A DNA stretch of 8,703 nt from Actinobacteria bacterium 21-64-8 (lineage in GTDB: Bacteria; Actinomycetota; Acidimicrobiia; Acidimicrobiales; RAAP-2): positions 1 through 8,703 of the forward strand of contig NCBD01000038.1 in NCBI GenBank assembly GCA_002255315.1, in the 5' to 3' direction. Made by a program: the position numbers and the translations under genes. Below, piece by piece: positions 5,305-8,703 of this stretch (positions within the stretch are counted from its first letter, which is position 1; each line of letters starts with the position of its first letter). Below the pieces are notes generated by a model that searched no databases, was not told where the DNA came from, and worked only from the letters and a program-made list of their open reading frames with translations.

Positions 5305-6549
5305 ATGCCTAAAACCAGCCGTACCCGCAGCGCGCGCGCCGTCGCCAACGACACCGCGATTCGCGACGCCGCGATCGATGAACTCATGCGCGTGGGCGTC
5401 GACCATCTCTCACTGCGCGACGTGAGCCACCGGGCGGGCCTGACGCACGGGGCCACGTACGCTCGCTACGAGGACTTTGGCGAACTGCTGGTGGATCTTT
5501 GGATTTCTCGACTCGGCGAGCACATCCAGACGCTCTTTGATCTCTGCATGCGCGCCGCCCACGAACCTGGACCCGACAGCGCCCACCAACTCTTTGAGTA
5601 CGTGCACCACGCGGGACCCCACGACGTCGCCGCTATTCAACTCTTGATGTCGGCGCGCCGACTACCCACGTTGCTCGAAGAGGTCGAGAACTTCATCAAG
5701 GATTCGCTCGAAGCGCAAGACACGCATTCGCCGGAGGTCTCGGCGGCCTTCACCCGCGGCCTGACGGTCTTTGCCATGATGATCGCCCAGATCTTCGCCG
5801 ACGCGTACCTCGGAGCCGACGAAGAGTACCGACGCATCGTCGAAGCGGCGTTGCTCGAGACGTTGATGACCGATCCGGCCACGGTGACGGTGCGCCCCAT
5901 CGAGGACGTGCTCGTCCACGATTCGGCTCCCACGGGCAGTGACCTTCGCACCCAGCTCGGTTGGGCAACTTTCTTGGTCGTCGGACGAAGCGGCTACACC
6001 CGCGCCACGATTTCGCGCATCGCGCGCCGCGCGGCCTGCTCACCGGGGGCGATCTATAAGTTGTACGACTCCAAAGAGGATCTCGTCGCGACGTCATTTC
6101 GCGAACTCATGCGCGCGCGCTGGATGAAGGTCAGCCACTTCGTACGAGTTCTCGAAGAAGACGCGATTTCCAACATGCTCTTTCGCATTACCAGCAACGA
6201 ACATTCGGTGCGGCGTGCCTTTACGACCGAGTTTGCGCTCGCCGCGCCCTACAACGAGCTCTTAATGACGGCGATTCAAGACCAAACCAAGGGTCTCGCC
6301 CTCGTCGTCGACTCACTCGAAAACGTCAGCGCCGAGGAGAAGCGGCGCTTGAATCACTTGATTCGCGCGATTACCTATCTCACGATCGGCGCGGGCATGA
6401 TCGCCACAGTTTCTGAGAACATGCAGTGTTCGAATTTCGCCCAGTTCTCCGAACCCTTCCGTTTGGCCATCTTGAAGGACTGTCTGCCCACTTGGAACGA
6501 GTTGCGAAGCCACATGGAGAGTGCAGCGCAAAGTACCGGCGTGCGCTGA
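5305..6549 (+). CDS. Tandem double-TetR transcriptional regulator
   Basis: This 414-residue protein is about twice the length of a usual TetR repressor and contains two TetR units. The first DNA-binding domain spans about 16-62 (DELMRVGVDHLSLRDVSHRAG, with recognition helix LTHGATYARYEDF). The second spans about 216-264 (GRSGYTRATISRIARRA, with recognition helix CSPGAIYKLYDSKEDL). Each is followed by a helical stretch (65-200 and 265-414) of the size of a TetR ligand/dimerisation domain. The chain could therefore fold as a built-in pseudo-dimer. The two recognition helices differ, so a hybrid or asymmetric operator is possible. The ATG at 5305 begins right where family similarity does; no ribosome site precedes it, and a dyad at 5280-5300 abuts it. 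TetR proteins usually repress divergent neighbours, here the microprotein/DUF3445 pair. The ligand is unknown. Confidence 0.92.
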   Translation: MPKTSRTRSARAVANDTAIRDAAIDELMRVGVDHLSLRDVSHRAGLTHGATYARYEDFGELLVDLWISRLGEHIQTLFDLCMRAAHEPGPDSAHQLFEYVHHAGPHDVAAIQLLMSARRLPTLLEEVENFIKDSLEAQDTHSPEVSAAFTRGLTVFAMMIAQIFADAYLGADEEYRRIVEAALLETLMTDPATVTVRPIEDVLVHDSAPTGSDLRTQLGWATFLVVGRSGYTRATISRIARRAACSPGAIYKLYDSKEDLVATSFRELMRARWMKVSHFVRVLEEDAISNMLFRITSNEHSVRRAFTTEFALAAPYNELLMTAIQDQTKGLALVVDSLENVSAEEKRRLNHLIRAITYLTIGAGMIATVSENMQCSNFAQFSEPFRLAILKDCLPTWNELRSHMESAAQSTGVR

Positions 6550-6558
6550 GTCGCACCG

Positions 6559-7029
6559 CTACGCGCTCGTCGGCGGCGCGGTCAAGCGCTCGAGTCGTTC
6601 CACGATGTCCGAAATCGCCTGGTCCTGGGCGAGCAGGTGTTTTTGAATCTCTTCGGCCTCTTGCAAGACCGCCTCGGCGTCTTTGTAGGTGTCCTCGGAG
6701 CGCTTATCGGCGGCCGTGGCCTGAATGTTCTGGCCCACGATGATCACCGGCAACAACACCAACTGCAAGAAACTGCTCGACAGCCACACGATCACGTAGT
6801 ACGTGCCCTGTTTGATGGCCGAGGGCAACGCGAACAGCGCCAGGACCGTAAAGGCGTACGCGCACCACATCGTGCCCACCACCAACGTGACCTTGAGACC
6901 GACTTTGGCGTTGAGGCGCACGAAGATATTGGGGTGACTCGTACGGCGCACGTCCGCAGTTTTTACCGGCTTACTCGCGTGCAGTTCGGCGACTCGAGGG
7001 TGTCGCACGTACTCGTAAATCGAAGTCAC
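6559..7029 (-). CDS. Small DUF1003-like membrane protein with C-terminal coiled coil
   Basis: This is a 156-residue protein with a polar N-terminus (1-44), two hydrophobic helices at about 45-70 and 78-98, then VIIVGQNIQ and a highly charged helical tail (108-150: KRSEDTYKDAEAVLQEAEEI and LLAQDQAISDIVERLERL) with heptad-like spacing. The paired helices followed by a Gln-Asn motif and an acidic/basic helix recall DUF1003 proteins, but the match is by pattern only and the family is of unknown function. Start at GTG 7029 is supported by frame and length; the ribosome site is weak (GAG 9 nt upstream) and is covered by a near-palindrome. It follows sqdB on the same strand by 44 bp, with a stable hairpin between them, and its stop lies 9 bp from the stop of the convergent TetR gene. 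Confidence 0.8.
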   Translation of the reverse strand: MTSIYEYVRHPRVAELHASKPVKTADVRRTSHPNIFVRLNAKVGLKVTLVVGTMWCAYAFTVLALFALPSAIKQGTYYVIVWLSSSFLQLVLLPVIIVGQNIQATAADKRSEDTYKDAEAVLQEAEEIQKHLLAQDQAISDIVERLERLTAPPTSA

Positions 7030-7043
7030 GTGGGAATTCTCAC
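7030..7043. promoter_or_regulatory. Near-perfect 14-bp palindrome covering the start region of the DUF1003-like gene
   Basis: GTGGGAATTCTCAC reads the same on both strands except for one mismatched pair (position 4 against 11). It directly touches the GTG start codon of the minus-strand gene and covers its weak ribosome site. It could be a protein-binding site or simply a chance palindrome around an EcoRI hexamer. Confidence 0.3.
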
Positions 7044-7049
7044 ACAGGG

Positions 7050-7067
7050 TCCCCGCGTGAGCGGGGA
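7050..7067 (-). terminator. GC-rich hairpin between sqdB and the DUF1003-like gene (terminator or attenuator)
   Basis: CCCCGC (7051-7056) and GCGGGG (7061-7066) pair perfectly around a 4-base loop, with an extra T-A pair outside (7050/7067) and possible wobble pairs beyond. It lies in the 44-bp gap just after the sqdB stop codon. There is no T-run after it on the minus strand (ACCCTGTGTG follows), so it is not a canonical intrinsic terminator. It may be a U-free terminator, a 3'-end stabiliser for sqdB mRNA, or a partial attenuator. Confidence 0.5.
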
Positions 7068-7073
7068 TTGTCG

Positions 7074-8270
7074 TTACTCCTTGACGAGGTCGGGCGAGAC
7101 TTCCATGCCCTTACGCCACGTAGAGCGCGCGATGATCTTCGTCGTGTCCGCACGATCGCGGTACTTCACGGCAATGTCGCGGGACTCTTCGAGGAGGCCT
7201 TCGGAGAGCTTGGTGGGATTGAGACCCAGTTCGAGGAAATTGTCTCGACTCACGTTGAGTTCATTCTCGGCGGCTTCTTGGCGCGGATTGGGTAGATAGG
7301 CCACCTCAACCCCGGTCATTGACGAAATCATCTCCGCCAACTCGCGTACGCGATAGGTCTCGGTGACTTGGTTAAAGACCTTGACTTGATCGCCCACCGC
7401 GGGTGGGTTCTCGAGCGCGATTTGAATGCAGCGCACGGTGTCACGAATGTGGATAAAGGCGCGAGTCTGACCACCGGTACCGTGCACGGTCAAGGGGTGG
7501 CCAATGGCCGCTTGCATTAAGAAGCGATTCAAGACCGTCCCGTAGTCGCCGTCGTAATCGAAACGATTAATGAGTCGCTCGTCGAGTGCGGTCTGGGGCG
7601 TCTGCGTGCCCCAGACGATGCCCTGGTGTAGATCGGTGACGCGCAGTTGGTCGTTCTTCACGTAGAACGCAAAGAGCAACTGGTCGAGCGTTTTGGTCAT
7701 GTGGTACACCGAGCCGGGATTGGCGGGGTGGAGAATCTCACGGTTGAGGTCGCCGTCGGGCGTGGGGACCTTGACGGTCAAGTAGCCCTCGGGAATGGGT
7801 GCCGAACCCGACCAGCCGTAACCGTACACGCCCATGGTGCCCAAGTGCACCAGCGCGATGTCGCGACCACTGGCCACGATGGCGGCGAGCACGTTGTGCG
7901 TACCGCGTACGTTGTTGTCAACGGTGTAACGCTTGGCCGCGGTCGAACGCATGGAGTAGGGCGCCGCGCGCTGCTCGCCAAAGTGCACGACCGCGTCGGG
8001 CTCGTACTCTTTCAACAGGGCTTCGAATCGGTCGTACTCTTCGGCAAGGTCGAGATTGACGAAGCCAATGTCGTTGCCGGACAGTTCTTTCCAGGCGCGA
8101 AGCCGCTCACCCATGGGGCGAATCGGCGTGAGTGACTCCACCTCGAGCTCAAGGTCAATCTCGCGACGGCTGAGGTTGTCGACGATGGTGACGTCGTGTC
8201 CGAGATCCGACAGATGCAGCGACGTGGGCCAACCACAAAATCCGTCACCACCAAGAACCAGAACCTTCAT
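7074..8270 (-). CDS. sqdB: UDP-sulfoquinovose synthase (SqdB/SQD1)
   Basis: This 398-residue enzyme of the extended short-chain dehydrogenase/epimerase family converts UDP-glucose and sulfite to UDP-sulfoquinovose, the donor for sulfolipid (SQDG) or sulfoquinovose-bearing glycans. It resembles plant SQD1 along its whole length: GGDGFCGWPTSLHL (7-20) for NAD binding, DNLSRR (31-36), SLTPI (46-50), HFGEQRAAPYSM (96-107), GTMGVYG (144-150) with catalytic Thr145, YHMTK (189-193) with catalytic Tyr189 and Lys193, LHQGIVWGTQT (214-224), NRFDYD and GTVLNRF (235-250), HGTGGQTR (263-270) and VFNQVTE (298-304). The ATG at 8270 has AGGAG at 8276-8280 with a 5-nt spacer. No sulfolipid synthase gene (SqdX type) is within the window. 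A possible phosphate transporter is divergent 184 bp away. The soluble cytoplasmic location is inferred from the family. Confidence 0.95.
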   Translation of the reverse strand: MKVLVLGGDGFCGWPTSLHLSDLGHDVTIVDNLSRREIDLELEVESLTPIRPMGERLRAWKELSGNDIGFVNLDLAEEYDRFEALLKEYEPDAVVHFGEQRAAPYSMRSTAAKRYTVDNNVRGTHNVLAAIVASGRDIALVHLGTMGVYGYGWSGSAPIPEGYLTVKVPTPDGDLNREILHPANPGSVYHMTKTLDQLLFAFYVKNDQLRVTDLHQGIVWGTQTPQTALDERLINRFDYDGDYGTVLNRFLMQAAIGHPLTVHGTGGQTRAFIHIRDTVRCIQIALENPPAVGDQVKVFNQVTETYRVRELAEMISSMTGVEVAYLPNPRQEAAENELNVSRDNFLELGLNPTKLSEGLLEESRDIAVKYRDRADTTKIIARSTWRKGMEVSPDLVKE

Positions 8271-8454
8271 GAAAACTCCTAAAACCTAGTCATTCGACGC
8301 TCGCCGAAGGGGCGACAGAGTCCGCGACCGCGGCATCACTGTTCGCAGCCGCTTTACTTTCTGATAGTCGCCTGATTACCGGCGTCGGCGAGAGTAGAGG
8401 AGGTCACGCAGACGCGGACCGATGACTTGTTGCCAGATTCGGGAGAACGAAAAC
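8271..8454. promoter_or_regulatory. Divergent promoter region between sqdB and the MFS transporter
   Basis: This 184-bp non-coding gap must carry promoters for both genes. It contains a short hairpin (TCGCC at 8301-8305, GGCGA at 8311-8315), a dyad CCGCG-AC-CGCGG at 8322-8333, and an AGGAGGT at 8398-8404 with no start codon at a suitable distance. No clear -35/-10 pair or PHO-box-like direct repeat was recognised by eye. The assignment as promoter rests on gene orientation. Confidence 0.5.
8276..8280 (-). promoter_or_regulatory. Ribosome binding site of sqdB
   Basis: AGGAG on the minus strand, 5 nt before the ATG at 8270. It is among the best ribosome sites in the window and fixes the sqdB start. 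Confidence 0.75.
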
Positions 8455-8703
8455 GTGACGCTGCTCGGCACCACGCCCACCGACGCTTACCGCTCGCTGG
8501 ACGACGCGGACATCAATCGCAAGCACTGGCTGACCGTCTTTACGGCCGGTATGGGCTTCTTTACCGACGCCTACGACCTGTTCATTATCGGTACGGTCAC
8601 CGTGCTCTTGACCCCGATCTTTAACCTCTCGACGAACCAAATCTCACTACTCAATTCCATTTCGTTGCTCGCGTCGGTCGTGGGTGCGATGACCTTTGGC
8701 AAG
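8455..8703 (+). CDS. MFS transporter, phosphate:H+ symporter-like, N-terminal part (3' end outside window)
   Basis: The first 83 residues are present and run off the window. A hydrophilic N-terminus (1-24) precedes a first membrane helix, about 26-52, carrying GMGFFTDAYDLFIIG (32-46), and a second, about 64-82, heading toward the usual loop 2-3 motif, which is not reached. The F-T-D-A-Y-D-L-F pattern in helix 1 is characteristic of the PHO84-type phosphate:H+ symporters and related MFS groups; the MFS call is firm, the substrate is only suggested. GTG at 8455 was chosen because GGGAG (8441-8445) sits 9 nt upstream, the same arrangement as the DUF2510 gene. An in-frame ATG at 8422 would add 11 residues, but its nearest strong ribosome-like site is 17 nt away. 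It is divergent from sqdB. Confidence 0.82.
   Translation, partial: MTLLGTTPTDAYRSLDDADINRKHWLTVFTAGMGFFTDAYDLFIIGTVTVLLTPIFNLSTNQISLLNSISLLASVVGAMTFGK

Noticed and set aside
5064..5456. Upstream extension of the DUF3445 frame by about 130 residues
   Set aside because: It would overlap the divergent TetR coding region, has no DUF3445 similarity, and is rich in Arg and Gly as antisense frames are here.
6637..7299. Plus-strand frame of 220 residues opposite the DUF1003-like gene and the end of sqdB
   Set aside because: It is antisense to two supported genes and spans the intergenic hairpin; the composition is shadow-like.
7647..8135. Plus-strand frame of 162 residues inside sqdB
   Set aside because: sqdB matches SQD1 over its full length on the other strand; this is its antisense shadow.
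8422..8454. ATG at 8422 as the MFS start
   Set aside because: It adds MTCCQIRENEN, which has no family similarity, and its ribosome-like site is 17 nt away; GTG 8455 has a properly spaced GGGAG.
1..8703. Search for CRISPR arrays, tRNA/rRNA genes, transposases, toxin-antitoxin or phage genes
   Set aside because: No regular direct repeats, cloverleaf-like sequence, transposase motif or terminal inverted repeats were seen by eye.

Overview
The window is high-GC, densely packed DNA, most likely from an actinobacterium and plausibly from an Acidimicrobiia-type lineage. This placement rests on four things: a DUF2510 membrane protein (a mainly actinobacterial domain), a cysteine-paired Asp-box propeller, frequent GTG starts, and one apparently leaderless gene. 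I ran no taxonomic search, so it is inference. No rRNA, tRNA, CRISPR array, insertion sequence or prophage gene is visible.

Layout: (1) 1-615, the C-terminal part of an Asp-box/BNR-like beta-propeller protein. (2) 605-2347 minus, an atypical aldehyde dehydrogenase-superfamily protein overlapping (1) tail to tail. (3) 2387-3007 plus, a DUF2510 protein with about four membrane segments, divergent from (2) across only 39 bp. (4) 3047-4264 plus, an acyl-CoA dehydrogenase of the long-chain/isovaleryl type. (5) 4251-5063 minus, a DUF3445 / heme-dependent oxidative N-demethylase alpha-subunit-like protein, overlapping (4) tail to tail. (6) 5060-5209 minus, a probable 49-residue single-span membrane protein that shares a GTGA stop/start with (5). 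(7) 5305-6549 plus, a 414-residue regulator with two complete TetR units in one chain, divergent from (6). (8) 6559-7029 minus, a small DUF1003-like membrane protein. (9) 7074-8270 minus, a UDP-sulfoquinovose synthase (SqdB/SQD1). (10) 8455 to the window end, the start of an MFS transporter resembling the phosphate:H+ symporter group, divergent from sqdB.

Two groups may be functional units. The first is the divergent locus of the double TetR regulator, the membrane microprotein and the DUF3445 heme protein. Its intergenic region holds two inverted repeats with identical 9-nt spacers, so local transcriptional control is likely. The second is sqdB, with a possible phosphate-type transporter head to head. 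SqdB makes the head-group donor for sulfolipid or sulfoquinovose-containing glycans. Because sulfolipid replaces phospholipid under phosphate limitation in well-studied bacteria, the pairing is suggestive but unproven. The aldehyde dehydrogenase and acyl-CoA dehydrogenase may belong to general fatty acid or aldehyde metabolism; nothing in the sequence ties them firmly to their neighbours.

The three convergent junctions overlap by 11 bp, overlap by 14 bp, or are 9 bp apart, which leaves no room for ordinary terminators.
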